Counted from the stretch's first letter, positions 1-7,084 are shown. The stretch is 10,243 nt of DNA from Candidatus Omnitrophota bacterium (GCA_018825725.1 JAHKBC010000332.1:1-10243); one strand, 5' to 3'. Notes: generated from the letters alone by a model not told the origin. A program made the numbers and translations.

Positions 1-276
1 AACATTATTACTTTTTTATTGTCAATTCAAATAGGTTCTGCTATAATGCAGCTTCATTGGCAGGATGTTTATGACGGATGGTCTATCTTTATTAAGAATT
101 TCAAATGGCGCAATTTATTTGAACTACCTTTACTTAAATTTATTCTGCCGGTAATCCTGGGGTATTTCGTAATCGGTTTGGCCCTGGGGGCTCTGAGTTA
201 CCTAACGATATTAGTTATCATGAAACTAAGGAGGCAAAATGGAAAAATCTATAAAAGGAACGCGGACAGAAAATAA
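1..276 (+). CDS. DUF2062 membrane protein, 3' end only
   Basis: The frame is open from the first base of the window, so this is the last 91 residues of a longer protein and the true start lies outside. It begins N-I-I-T and runs into an IGSAI stretch. That resembles the DUF2062 pattern in which an NP(I/L)T loop precedes a membrane helix and a G-S-x-hydrophobic segment. A hydrophobic helix follows at about window residues 45-75 (ILPVILGYFVIGLALGALSY), then a basic tail (KLRRQNGKIYKRNADRK), as expected for a cytoplasmic C-terminus. DUF2062 proteins are small integral membrane proteins of unknown biochemical role. The last 38 bases overlap the rubrerythrin gene, and the SD of that gene lies inside this coding region, so the two are probably co-transcribed and translationally coupled. 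Family assignment is by pattern only and moderately sure. Confidence 0.62.
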   Translation, partial: NIITFLLSIQIGSAIMQLHWQDVYDGWSIFIKNFKWRNLFELPLLKFILPVILGYFVIGLALGALSYLTILVIMKLRRQNGKIYKRNADRK

Positions 277-817
277 CCTACTTAAGGCTTTTGCCGGAGA
301 ATCCCAGGCCAGAAACCGCTATACTTATTTTGCCAGCAAAGCCCGCAAAGATGGCTTCGAACAAATCGCCAATATTTTTATGGAAACTGCTGAAAATGAA
401 AAAGAGCATGCCAAGGTCTTCTTCAAATACTTAGAAGGCGGAGATCTGGAAATAACTTCAGTTTATCCGGCAGGAGTAATCAAAGACACCAAGTCCAACC
501 TTGAAGAGGCCGCCGCCGGAGAAAATATGGAGTGGACGACTATCTATTCTGATTTCGCCAAAAAAGCCAAAGAAGAAGGTTTTGCGGACATATCGCGCTC
601 ATTTGAACAGATCGCTAAAGTAGAAAGATTCCACGAATCCAGATACCGTAAATTAGCCAATAATCTGGCCAATAAAGAAGCCTTTAAGAAGAAACAAACA
701 GTCAAGTGGCACTGTATAAACTGCGGTTATGTCATTGAAGCAGACGAAGCCCCTAAGGAGTGTCCAGCATGCAAACACCCGCAAGGCTTTTATGAAGTGC
801 TGGCGGAGAATTTCTAG
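239..817 (+). CDS. rbr: rubrerythrin
   Basis: Rubrerythrin is a cytoplasmic non-haem di-iron peroxidase that reduces hydrogen peroxide in anaerobes with electrons from rubredoxin or NAD(P)H-linked donors. The 192 residues match the usual length. The four-helix ferritin-like domain spans about 8-145 and carries the expected iron ligands: E21, E54 with H57 (E-K-E-H), E95, E98, and E129 with H132 (E-R-F-H). The C-terminal rubredoxin-like domain (about 155-192) has two knuckles, C159-x2-C162 and C175-x2-C178, for one Fe(Cys)4 centre. All key residues are present, so the enzyme should be active. The ATG has a good SD (AAGGAGG at 228-234). The start overlaps the end of the DUF2062 gene by 38 bases. 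It indicates an anaerobic or microaerophilic host that handles oxidative stress without relying on catalase. Family identity is near certain. Confidence 0.97.
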   Translation: MEKSIKGTRTENNLLKAFAGESQARNRYTYFASKARKDGFEQIANIFMETAENEKEHAKVFFKYLEGGDLEITSVYPAGVIKDTKSNLEEAAAGENMEWTTIYSDFAKKAKEEGFADISRSFEQIAKVERFHESRYRKLANNLANKEAFKKKQTVKWHCINCGYVIEADEAPKECPACKHPQGFYEVLAENF

Positions 818-819
818 CC

Positions 820-1152
820 ATGATGCTCGACAAAATAAGTACCTGCTTAAAAGAAATTGAATGCGTAGAATTAAGAAAAGACACGGCCGGCAAATACTAT
901 GAGGCTGTTTTTCTGCAAAGCAAAATCCCCTCAATCATGCAAACCCTGGAATCATCATTAGGAAAACCAATTCCCCGAGCCAACTTTACCCCTTTAATAG
1001 AAAAGACTATTTCCGAATACGGAGGGGTTGGCGATGGACAAACCCTCTACTTCCTGAAACAGGATAAAGAAATATTATTTGCCATGCTTTGGCCATGGCA
1101 AAGCGGCCAATTCACTACAATAAAATTAGCAACCAAAACTACTTCGGTATAA
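820..1152 (+). CDS. small conserved-looking hypothetical protein
   Basis: This 110-residue protein has no family I recognise. It begins two bases after the rubrerythrin stop, at tandem ATG codons (820 and 823). A GGAG at 805-808 lies inside the end of rbr, about 11-14 bases upstream. It has no signal peptide or membrane helix. The composition is that of a small soluble alpha/beta protein: a mixed N-terminal half, then a glycine-rich turn (YGGVGDGQ, about residues 67-74) followed by strand-like segments (TLYFLK, EILFAMLWPW). The tight spacing makes it part of the DUF2062-rbr unit, so a role in oxidative stress or in rubrerythrin function is possible, but that is inference from position only. 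The reading frame is clean, with normal codon use and no competing ORF on the same strand, so it is likely a real gene. Confidence 0.75.
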   Translation: MMLDKISTCLKEIECVELRKDTAGKYYEAVFLQSKIPSIMQTLESSLGKPIPRANFTPLIEKTISEYGGVGDGQTLYFLKQDKEILFAMLWPWQSGQFTTIKLATKTTSV

Positions 1153-1168
1153 TAGAAGCTACTATTAT
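1149..1168 (+). terminator. weak AT-rich hairpin at end of the rbr unit
   Basis: ATAATAG (1149-1155) and CTATTAT (1162-1168) form a 7-bp stem around a 6-base loop. The stem begins on the stop codon of the small gene after rbr and is followed by T-rich sequence (CTCCTTGTATTTT). It could be a poor intrinsic terminator, but the stem has a single G-C pair and there is no clean T tract. Confidence 0.25.
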
Positions 1169-1172
1169 CTCC

Positions 1173-1200
1173 TTGTATTTTAGATGCTTTATAGTAAAAT
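1173..1200 (+). promoter_or_regulatory. possible sigma-70-type promoter for the solute-binding protein gene
   Basis: TTGTAT (1173-1178) and TAAAAT (1195-1200) are separated by 16 bases. The -10 matches consensus at five of six positions, but the -35 at only three. It lies in the only gap between the rbr unit and the solute-binding protein gene and would give a leader of about 55 bases. This is a weak call in AT-rich DNA. Confidence 0.28.
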
Positions 1201-1227
1201 AAAAAAAGATAATGTCACCAAAAACAA

Positions 1228-1245
1228 GTTCCTTAGCATAGGAAC
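1228..1245 (+). promoter_or_regulatory. perfect inverted repeat just upstream of an SD
   Basis: GTTCCT (1228-1233) and AGGAAC (1240-1245) form a perfect 6-bp stem with loop TAGCAT. It ends five bases before the strong SD (AAGGAGGGAG, 1251-1260) of the solute-binding protein gene. It could be an operator half-site pair or an mRNA hairpin that affects ribosome access or 5'-end stability. No regulator is indicated. Confidence 0.35.
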
Positions 1246-1263
1246 ACTAAAAGGAGGGAGTAA

Positions 1264-2544
1264 ATGAAACGAACTGGGTTAAAAGGAACGCTTAGTTTAT
1301 TTCTTGTATTTGTCTATGTCTTATCTTTTAGCGTGCTTTTAACAAGCAATCTCTTTGCGGCAGAGCGTCCGGATCGGGATTACATCCTAATCGGCCATCC
1401 TAATCCTTCTACCGGTAAGGTCGGCGCTTTTGGCGAAGTCTCTCCGTGGGTAGATGATGAAATTGTTGCTGCAATTAACGCAGAAGGCGGTATATACATT
1501 AAGGAATATGGCAAAAAGATGCCTATCAAGGTTAAGGTTGTAGACGTTCAAAGCAGCTCCACAATTACCGCAGATGTTACTACCAAGTTAATCCTTGAAG
1601 ATAAAGTAGACATGATTGTAGTTATGCATACGCCGGACATAGTCATTCCAGCAAGTATGGTCTGCGAAAAATTCAATATCCCTTGCATAGTTACTAACTG
1701 CCCGACCGATGCCTGGACATCGGCGGCCAATTACAAGTGGGTTTATGATATCTTCTGGAATTATCAGACAGCCGCAGAAGTTCATACCGGATTATGGAAA
1801 AAATTCGAGGGACAAACCAATAAAGTCGTGGGCGCGTTTGCCACTGATGATATAGCTGCTAAGATGTGGATAGCGCCAAATATTAAAATAGCAAAGGAGA
1901 TGGGATACAAAGTAGTTGAGGCATTAGATATACCCGGCTCAACAACAGACTATAGCGCTATAGCCGAACTTTTTAAGAAAGAGAAAGCAGAGATATTTAT
2001 CGGCAACACAGTTCTTCCTGTTTTCAGCCAGGCCTGGAAACAGTTTAACCTCATGGGTTATAAGCCTAAGTTTGCGTCTATTGCCCGGGCTATGCTCTTT
2101 CCCAGCGCCGTAGAAACGCTCGGAGAAAATGCAGACGGAATAGCCGTAGAAATATGGTGGCATCCGGAATTTCCTTTTAAATCGTCATTAAACGGTATGA
2201 GCGCCAAAGAATTCGCAAATGCATATGAAAACAAGGCTGGAAAACAATGGAACATGGCACTTGGGTTTGTTCACGCCGCATTTGAAGTCGCAATTGACTC
2301 TTTAAAGCGCGCAGGAACCCTGGATAAGGAAAAAATCAACCAGGCAATTAGAGAAACTGACCTTGACACCATTGTCGGGCATATTAGATTTAACAAAGAT
2401 CAATATTGTTTGACCCCAATAGTTGGCGGACAATGGACCAAGGGGACTAAATGGCCTTGGGAGTTAAAGATAATCTCCAATGACGGACACCCGGAAATAC
2501 CTTTAACCGGCGAATTAATGTTTCCGCTTCCCGGTTCAAAATAA
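1264..2544 (+). CDS. periplasmic type I solute-binding protein (branched-chain amino-acid/Peripla_BP_6-like)
   Basis: The 426-residue protein has a classical signal peptide: a basic start (MKRTGLKG), a hydrophobic core at about 9-31, and probable cleavage after the FAA at 31-33. No lipobox is visible, so it should be free in the periplasm. The mature part has the layout of family I binding proteins. It opens with a first strand (YILIGHPNPSTG), then an INAEGGI motif (about 71-77), and an IKVKVVDVQSSS strand leading to a helix and the DMIVVMHTP strand. Family members bind branched-chain amino acids, amides, urea or other small organic ligands, and the ligand cannot be read from sequence. The ATG has a very strong SD (AAGGAGGGAG). 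No LivHMGF-type permease or ATPase genes follow. The next gene is a chemoreceptor, so the protein may serve ligand sensing as well as or instead of uptake. Confidence 0.9.
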   Translation: MKRTGLKGTLSLFLVFVYVLSFSVLLTSNLFAAERPDRDYILIGHPNPSTGKVGAFGEVSPWVDDEIVAAINAEGGIYIKEYGKKMPIKVKVVDVQSSSTITADVTTKLILEDKVDMIVVMHTPDIVIPASMVCEKFNIPCIVTNCPTDAWTSAANYKWVYDIFWNYQTAAEVHTGLWKKFEGQTNKVVGAFATDDIAAKMWIAPNIKIAKEMGYKVVEALDIPGSTTDYSAIAELFKKEKAEIFIGNTVLPVFSQAWKQFNLMGYKPKFASIARAMLFPSAVETLGENADGIAVEIWWHPEFPFKSSLNGMSAKEFANAYENKAGKQWNMALGFVHAAFEVAIDSLKRAGTLDKEKINQAIRETDLDTIVGHIRFNKDQYCLTPIVGGQWTKGTKWPWELKIISNDGHPEIPLTGELMFPLPGSK

Positions 2545-2565
2545 AGAACATTTTTTAATACTCTC

Positions 2566-2607
2566 TGCGCGCTACTGCCTCTGTAAAAAAAGTGGTAGAA
2601 GCGCGCA
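2566..2607 (+). promoter_or_regulatory. strong intergenic hairpin between binding protein and chemoreceptor genes
   Basis: TGCGCGCT (2566-2573) pairs perfectly with AGCGCGCA (2600-2607). The stem can continue past one mismatch through C-G, T-A and G-C pairs. The loop is A-rich. It lies 21 bases after the binding-protein stop and is not followed by a T tract, so it is a poor intrinsic terminator. It is better read as an mRNA-stabilising or processing hairpin that keeps the binding-protein message abundant, or as an attenuator for the downstream gene. Which of these applies cannot be read from sequence. Confidence 0.55.
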
Positions 2608-2663
2608 TAGATAAATAAAAGCCTGGTCTTAAAGAATCACTCTAGAATGGAAGGCGTTTAAGC

Positions 2664-4805
2664 GTGAGAAAATCGCTCAAGAATAAGATGCTTATCGGCG
2701 TGCCGCTGGTAATTATTACTGTCATGCTAATTGTCATGACAGTCGTCACATTTATTATTAGCAAACAAAACCAAAGATCAGCCACCACGCTTCTGCAGAA
2801 CGCCCTTGCTATAGTCACCAATTTTCTTACCGAAAGACAAGATAAACTAAAATTTGATACCGCGCAAATCGCCTCATTGGGGGATATGGGCGAGAAAATA
2901 AAGTACGTTTCCGACAATAAGGTTAATTTCCAGTATAGCTTTATCAAACCCACCTATACCGAAATTGCCGGGCTTATGTATAATACCGCGACTACCGCCG
3001 GAATATGGCAGGTCTATATTTATAGTTTAAGCGGCGATTTAGTATCTTTTACTGTTATTGACGAGTCGGGAAGCAAAATAGGTTTTGTGTATGACCAGAA
3101 TACGGTAGAATTAGCCCAACTAAAACCGGAAGAAAAATTGGGCCACGATGCCTGGAAAAGCCAAAACAGTTTGCCTTCAGGAATTGCCTACAAAATTGGT
3201 AATGAGATACCTGATAAAGAAAATATAGATTTTAAAGTCATTGGTAAATACTTATGTTTGGTCGCCAATGTCCCGATTGTGGGCCTGGATTATAATACTA
3301 AAACCGGAAAGATGGAATTAAAACAGGTTGGTATCGCTGTAACAATTCAGAGGCTTGGCGCAACTTTTACCAGAAAGCTAGCAGAATTATCCGGAACATA
3401 TATAAATATATTCGGTTTAGACGGATTGATTACGGGAACGCAACTGCAATACAGAGTATTAGATATTGCCAGATTTCCTGAATCAAAACAAGAATGGAAC
3501 CTAACAGAGCAAAAGTTAATATTTAACGATATCCAGATAGATAAAGAAATATACTACCAGGGGATTCTTCCTATTTATTCCGGCTCAAAATGCATAGCCG
3601 CCATATCAAGCTTATATTCCAAAGAGACCGCGCGAGCCAATACTACTCAAATAATCAACACCCTGATCCTGGTCTGCCTTATCGGCATTATTATTATCGT
3701 GCCCATAACATTTCTTTTGGTGCGCGGCATAATCAGCCCCCTGGAGAAAACCGCCAAAATGATGCATGACATCGCCGGTAAAAAGGGCGACCTGACCATG
3801 CAGCTGGATATTAAAGGAGAGCAGGAAATAAAAGATTTGGCTTCAGCCTTTAACGGCCTCATTAAAAGCATATCCGAAATTATTGGCATGATCCGCGCAA
3901 CCTCTGACAAGATTACTACTTCAAGCCAAGGAGTAGCTACCAATGCTCAAGAGATGAATTCCTTAACCGTCAAAGAAGCCTCTACTATTCAACAGGTATC
4001 CAAAGGCGTATCCGAACAAGCAAGTAAAATCGAAAGTACCGCGCGCATTATGGGCGAAATGACTGTTTCGGTAAAACAGGTTTCACTTAATGCCCAGGCT
4101 GCAGCTAATGCATCTAAAAAAGCTGCTGACATTGCCAATAAAGGAGGCGAATTATCCATGCAAGCCGTAGAAAGGATAGCAGAAATAAACAAAGCCATCA
4201 GCTCCTCGGCAGAAATGGTCAGCAGGCTTGCAGAACGCTCCAGGCAGATATTTGCCATAGCAGATGTCCTGACTAAAATAGCCGACCAGACCAATCTATT
4301 AGCCCTGAATGCAGCTATTGAAGCAGCGCGCGCAGGAGAATCCGGGCGCGGTTTCGCAGTAGTAGCCGAAGAAGTAAGAAAACTTGCTGAAGGCTCATCA
4401 TCCTCAGCCAAAGATATAGGCAAACTAATTCATGAAATACAAAAGGAAACAGTGGAAACTGCCAATTCCATTGGTTCAGGAACACAGATGTTATCTGAAG
4501 GTACTGTAATCATAAATGAACTGGGAATTGCTTTGGGTGAAATAGTCAAATCTGCCAAAGAAGCATCCAATATGGTTTACCAGATAGCTGCTGCAAGCGC
4601 GCAACAGCAGGAAGGTACTCAAAAGGTAGCTCAAACTATAAGCGAAATTGCCCTAATTGCAGAAGAATCTGCTGCAGCCGCTCAAGAAGCAGCTTCATCC
4701 ACAGAGGAGCAAACCTCTTCGATGCAGGAAATGGCTGCCAGCGCTCAAGAATTATCTAGCATGTCTGAACGCCTAAAGGAAGTTGTTTCCAGGTTTAAAC
4801 TATAA
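2664..4805 (+). CDS. methyl-accepting chemotaxis protein (transmembrane, large sensor domain)
   Basis: This 713-residue chemoreceptor feeds the CheA-CheW phosphorelay. Order of parts: TM1 (about 10-34), a periplasmic sensor of about 295 residues (35-330) whose size and strand pattern suggest a double-Cache-type domain, TM2 (about 331-355), a HAMP domain (about 356-404, starting [14 protein letters not shown]), then a long coiled coil. The hallmark hairpin tip [21 protein letters not shown] begins at residue 539, with about 135 residues of helix on each side. The C-terminus ends SRFKL without the NWETF-like CheR-docking pentapeptide, so adaptation enzymes must act without that tether. The start is GTG, chosen for the GGAAGG SD at 2649-2654, nine bases away; the next ATG is codon 9. 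The upstream neighbour is a secreted binding protein, which may present ligand to this receptor. Two stop codons stand in tandem at the end. Confidence 0.95.
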   Translation: MRKSLKNKMLIGVPLVIITVMLIVMTVVTFIISKQNQRSATTLLQNALAIVTNFLTERQDKLKFDTAQIASLGDMGEKIKYVSDNKVNFQYSFIKPTYTEIAGLMYNTATTAGIWQVYIYSLSGDLVSFTVIDESGSKIGFVYDQNTVELAQLKPEEKLGHDAWKSQNSLPSGIAYKIGNEIPDKENIDFKVIGKYLCLVANVPIVGLDYNTKTGKMELKQVGIAVTIQRLGATFTRKLAELSGTYINIFGLDGLITGTQLQYRVLDIARFPESKQEWNLTEQKLIFNDIQIDKEIYYQGILPIYSGSKCIAAISSLYSKETARANTTQIINTLILVCLIGIIIIVPITFLLVRGIISPLEKTAKMMHDIAGKKGDLTMQLDIKGEQEIKDLASAFNGLIKSISEIIGMIRATSDKITTSSQGVATNAQEMNSLTVKEASTIQQVSKGVSEQASKIESTARIMGEMTVSVKQVSLNAQAAANASKKAADIANKGGELSMQAVERIAEINKAISSSAEMVSRLAERSRQIFAIADVLTKIADQTNLLALNAAIEAARAGESGRGFAVVAEEVRKLAEGSSSSAKDIGKLIHEIQKETVETANSIGSGTQMLSEGTVIINELGIALGEIVKSAKEASNMVYQIAAASAQQQEGTQKVAQTISEIALIAEESAAAAQEAASSTEEQTSSMQEMAASAQELSSMSERLKEVVSRFKL

Positions 4806-4832
4806 TAAAACTTATCAATTTACGTTATACCC

Positions 4833-4862
4833 TTGAAAAACCTACCAAAAAACAACTTATTA
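4833..4862 (+). promoter_or_regulatory. possible promoter upstream of gpmA
   Basis: TTGAAA (4833-4838) is followed 18 bases later by TTATTA (4857-4862). A second -10-like box, TAAAAT, lies at 4877-4882 without a matching -35. The leader that follows is purine-rich (about 4890-4933) and ends with the SD AGGAAG before the gpmA ATG. The gap of 131 bases after the chemoreceptor gene makes a promoter here likely, but the exact boxes are uncertain. Confidence 0.3.
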
Positions 4863-4936
4863 CTCTTTAATGAAGGTAAAATAAGCTTAAAAAACAGCAG
4901 GGGAGAGGCTAAAAAGAGAGCAGAGAGGAAGCAAAT

Positions 4937-5686
4937 ATGCATAAATTAGTACTTTTAAGGCATGGAGAAAGCACCTGGAATAAAGAAAACCGATTTACTG
5001 GCTGGACTGATGTAGACCTGTCAGACAAAGGGCTTATAGAAGCCAAACATGCCGCAGAAACCCTCAAAAAAGACGGTTATATATTTGATTTAGCCTATAC
5101 TTCGGTTTTGAAAAGAGCCATTCGCACACTCTGGATAGCTTTAGATAAAATGAATCTAATGTGGATACCGGTATTACGCTCCTGGAGGCTTAATGAAAGG
5201 CATTACGGAGCCCTACAAGGCCTAAATAAAGCTGAAATGGCTGCTAAGTACGGAGAAGAGCAAGTCCTTGTCTGGCGCAGGAGCTACGACACCAGGCCTC
5301 CGGCATTGGATATTAATGATGATAGATACCCCGGAAATGACCCGCGTTATGCTGAACTAGACAAAAAAGAGCTTCCCCTGACAGAATGCCTGAAAGATAC
5401 TGTGGACAGATTCCTGCCTCACTGGCACGAACAAATAGCCCCTGCGGTAAAATCCGGCAAAAAAGTGATTATTGCAGCTCATGGCAACAGCTTACGAGCG
5501 CTGGTTAAATACCTGGACAAGGTTTCAGAGCAGGATATCGTAAACCTTAACATACCCACGGGAATTCCTTTAGTCTACGAACTTAATGCTGACCTTACGC
5601 CAATTAAACATTACTATCTGGGAAACCAAAAAGAAATAGATTTAGCTATGCAAAAGGTAGCCTCCCAAGGCAAAGCCAGAAAATAA
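4937..5686 (+). CDS. gpmA: 2,3-bisphosphoglycerate-dependent phosphoglycerate mutase
   Basis: This cytoplasmic enzyme interconverts 3-phosphoglycerate and 2-phosphoglycerate in glycolysis and gluconeogenesis through a phospho-histidine. The 249 residues match the usual dPGM length. The histidine-phosphatase fold is complete: the [10 protein letters not shown] motif has R8 and the nucleophile H9, followed by the [15 protein letters not shown] signature (18-32). R60, E87 (in the [12 protein letters not shown] stretch) and H182 (AAHGNS) correspond to the E. coli GpmA residues R62, E89 and H184. The [10 protein letters not shown] segment (113-122) is typical of the dPGM rather than the smaller cofactor-independent-like phosphatase branch. 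SD AGGAAG lies 6-7 bases before the ATG. The DUF3108 gene begins five bases after its stop, so the two are co-transcribed, although no functional link is known. Confidence 0.95.
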   Translation: MHKLVLLRHGESTWNKENRFTGWTDVDLSDKGLIEAKHAAETLKKDGYIFDLAYTSVLKRAIRTLWIALDKMNLMWIPVLRSWRLNERHYGALQGLNKAEMAAKYGEEQVLVWRRSYDTRPPALDINDDRYPGNDPRYAELDKKELPLTECLKDTVDRFLPHWHEQIAPAVKSGKKVIIAAHGNSLRALVKYLDKVSEQDIVNLNIPTGIPLVYELNADLTPIKHYYLGNQKEIDLAMQKVASQGKARK

Positions 5687-5691
5687 ACATC

Positions 5692-6465
5692 ATGAACAGG
5701 ATAAGATTAGGTATTCTTTTCTTTATTTTTCTGGTTCTGCTTTTTATCATAATTAAATTTGGCACACCGATTAAAAATAGCAGCCCGGCCAAACCAAAAC
5801 CTATCAGTATAACATTGCAAAAAAAGACTGCTTCAAATATTAATTTTTCAAAAGAAAAAATAATTTATGATGTAAAAATAGGAAAAATCAATCTGGGTAT
5901 AGCCGAATTCACTTATCTTGGCCAATCCTTAAATAAAGGTAGACTATTGAATGAGATGTTGATGAAAACCAGGCTAAAAAAATTTACCGATACAGACCGG
6001 ATTTTTAGCGACCCGATTACACTGCTACCGGTGATCGTGGAAAGAGAAATAAGTAAGTTATTCAGCCGGGAAAAAATAACCGAAGAATACGATCAGAAAA
6101 ACTTTACAGTCACTATAAATAAAACCGTAGGATTAGAAACTGAAACAACAGTTATACAAAAAGACGGGCCTATACACAACGTAATACTTCTGCCGCATTA
6201 TGTGCGCAGGATTAAAGACCTTAATATAGGTAAAACTATAACCGTAAATCTACCTACCCGTAAATTAGAGTTAAAATTAACCTCAATAGAGAATATCAAA
6301 ACCCCCGCAGGACTCATTCAGGCATACCACTTTGAAAGCACTCCTAAGCAAATTGAAATCTGGGTAAGCGCAGATAGCCGCAAAATTCCTTTAAAAATTG
6401 AAAGTAGCGGCTTGCTCGGATACACTATGTTAATGAAAAAGTATATAGCTGACTTTACCAATTAA
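5692..6465 (+). CDS. DUF3108 envelope protein
   Basis: The 257-residue protein has one N-terminal hydrophobic segment (about 5-23), which acts as a signal anchor or uncleaved signal. A short proline- and lysine-rich spacer and a predicted all-beta periplasmic domain follow. The pattern fits DUF3108: an early EKIIYDVKIGKINLGIAEF element (about 54-72) and a late IEIWVSADSRKIPLKIE element (about 222-238), where a W-V-S-x-D-x-R-x-x-P motif is typical. DUF3108 proteins are secreted or periplasmic and of unknown biochemical role, with a fold recalling lipoprotein-carrier-like beta sheets. There is no clear SD. The five-base gap to gpmA suggests translation by coupling to the upstream stop. It is the last gene of the + strand block. 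Confidence 0.72.
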   Translation: MNRIRLGILFFIFLVLLFIIIKFGTPIKNSSPAKPKPISITLQKKTASNINFSKEKIIYDVKIGKINLGIAEFTYLGQSLNKGRLLNEMLMKTRLKKFTDTDRIFSDPITLLPVIVEREISKLFSREKITEEYDQKNFTVTINKTVGLETETTVIQKDGPIHNVILLPHYVRRIKDLNIGKTITVNLPTRKLELKLTSIENIKTPAGLIQAYHFESTPKQIEIWVSADSRKIPLKIESSGLLGYTMLMKKYIADFTN

Positions 6466-6510
6466 ATTATGTTTGTATAAGAACTGCATCTAGATGTAGA
6501 AGTTACCAAA

Positions 6511-6540
6511 ATAAAGTAAGTCCAAGTAAATCCAAAAACG
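6511..6540 (-). repeat. 10-bp-phased TTTACTTGG-type repeats, cluster C
   Basis: On the minus strand the units TTTACTTGGA and CTTACTTTAT follow each other at 10-bp spacing, after a related TTTTTGGA element. They match the motif seen at 7404-7433 and 7510-7539. This is the most degenerate of the three clusters, and the shared motif is only about 7-8 bases, so chance in AT-rich DNA is possible. Confidence 0.35.
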
Positions 6541-6541
6541 C

Positions 6542-6550
6542 TTATCCACA
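6542..6550 (+). promoter_or_regulatory. perfect DnaA-box consensus
   Basis: TTATCCACA matches the strongest bacterial DnaA-box sequence exactly and lies in non-coding AT-rich DNA next to phased repeats. Only one exact copy was found in the window, so an origin is not supported. It may be a DnaA-titration or regulatory site, or chance: one exact 9-mer is expected in less than a tenth of windows this size. Confidence 0.35.
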
Positions 6551-6588
6551 GAAAAATCCCAAAACAACATAACTCATTGCAGTACAAC

Positions 6589-6627
6589 ATGTTAAGCATA
6601 CTTCTCTCCATATGCTCAAGTTAACAT
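6589..6627. repeat. imperfect inverted repeat
   Basis: AGCATA (6595-6600) and TATGCT (6611-6616) form a 6-bp stem. The flanks ATGTTA and TAACAT extend it after an internal loop on the right arm. It lies between convergent genes and could be a bidirectional transcript-end structure, but it lacks a T tract. Confidence 0.35.
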
Positions 6628-6680
6628 AAGATATATTATAGGCACTTGTACGACATTCAAGATTAAATAAAAAACACTGC

Positions 6681-6893
6681 TTATAAGGCCGATTCCTGCT
6701 CTAAACGACTTTTATTAAGATACTCCCTGATTTGAGCCATTTCCTTATCATCAGGGTCACTTTTTTCTTTAAGCCATCTTTGAATTGTCCGGGTGCTTAC
6801 ACCAAGATATTCCGCCAGATCCTTAGTTTGATACCCGCCAGAGTTAAGGTGAAATTGATGCAACTTGTGCCATTCCTCAAGCTCTCTATTCAC
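6681..6893 (-). CDS. small helix-turn-helix DNA-binding protein
   Basis: This is a 70-residue protein. Residues 22-42 (QTKDLAEYLGVSTRTIQRWLK) form a textbook helix-turn-helix: a first helix with an alanine at the packing position, G31-V-S at the turn, and a recognition helix with R-T-I-Q-R-W. It resembles the HTH units of transposase- or terminase-like and homeodomain-like families (HTH_23/HTH_29 type). It has no catalytic domain and no flanking inverted repeats, so it is a stand-alone regulator rather than a transposase remnant, as far as can be seen. The start is GTG at 6893, supported by a strong SD (GAGGGAGG, 6901-6908) seven bases upstream. The codon directly before the GTG is TAA, ending an upstream 42-codon ORF in the same frame. 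The charged C-terminus (43-70) could mediate dimer formation. The target is unknown. Confidence 0.78.
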   Translation of the reverse strand: MNRELEEWHKLHQFHLNSGGYQTKDLAEYLGVSTRTIQRWLKEKSDPDDKEMAQIREYLNKSRLEQESAL

Positions 6894-7022
6894 TTAAATA
6901 CCTCCCTCAAGTACATACATAAATCGCTGTCCGAGAAACCCCGTATAACCCTGCAATATCATCCAGGGATTTCTTTTCACTACTATACATTCTTGTTTAG
7001 TCAAACCAGCTAATTTTACCAT
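6894..7022 (-). CDS. unlisted 42-residue small protein, coupled to the HTH gene
   Basis: An ATG at 7020-7022 opens a 42-codon frame ending in TAA at 6894-6896, immediately before the GTG of the HTH gene and in the same frame. The product begins MVKLAGLTKQECIVVK, passes an NPW motif (18-20) and ends FMYVLEGGI. It looks like a compact amphipathic helical peptide with several aromatic residues, not random translation of AT-rich DNA. The SD of the HTH gene is embedded in its last codons, which encode E-G-G. Its own SD is poor (AGAAG directly before the ATG). Either it is a leader peptide or small protein translationally coupled to the HTH gene, or the two are halves of one 113-codon gene split by a stop. 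I do not recognise a family. No signal peptide is visible. Confidence 0.5.
   Translation of the reverse strand: MVKLAGLTKQECIVVKRNPWMILQGYTGFLGQRFMYVLEGGI
6901..6908 (-). promoter_or_regulatory. strong SD that sets the GTG start of the HTH gene
   Basis: GAGGGAGG on the minus strand is separated by seven bases from GTG 6893. It favours independent initiation on the HTH gene over read-through from the upstream small ORF. Confidence 0.7.
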
Positions 7023-7084
7023 CTTCTGCTTTATTTAAGCGAGCTAAATTACTTGGTAGTTATTTTTGACCGGTTATTCTATAG

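Larger units (their letters stand above)
6466..6680. other. convergent intergenic region with DnaA box, palindromes and phased repeats
   Basis: The gap between the convergent DUF3108 and HTH genes is 215 bases of AT-rich DNA with no convincing ORF. In order it holds a CATCTAGATG palindrome (6487-6496), 10-bp-phased AAGTAAR repeats (6511-6540), a perfect DnaA-box consensus (6542-6550), an AACATGTT palindrome (6586-6593) and an imperfect inverted repeat (6589-6627). No hairpin with a T tract is present, so an ordinary terminator for either flanking gene is not visible. Confidence 0.6.

Noticed and set aside
653..934. A 93-codon minus-strand ORF across the rbr end and the next gene
   Set aside because: It overlaps two genes on the opposite strand with firm or good support and has no SD or recognisable product.
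2619..2648. A separate promoter for the chemoreceptor gene using TAGAAT at 2643-2648
   Set aside because: No -35-like hexamer is present at 16-18 bases upstream.
2647..2661. A four-codon ATG ORF just before the chemoreceptor GTG
   Set aside because: It has no SD of its own and is too short to judge. The GGAAGG inside it works better as the SD for GTG 2664.
3989..4423. A 144-codon minus-strand ORF inside the chemoreceptor gene
   Set aside because: It is a shadow of the alanine- and serine-rich coiled coil of the chemoreceptor; no independent signals support it.
6681..6893. The small HTH protein as an IS-element or transposase remnant
   Set aside because: There are no terminal inverted repeats, target duplications or DDE remnants, and the gene has its own strong SD and a complete short frame.
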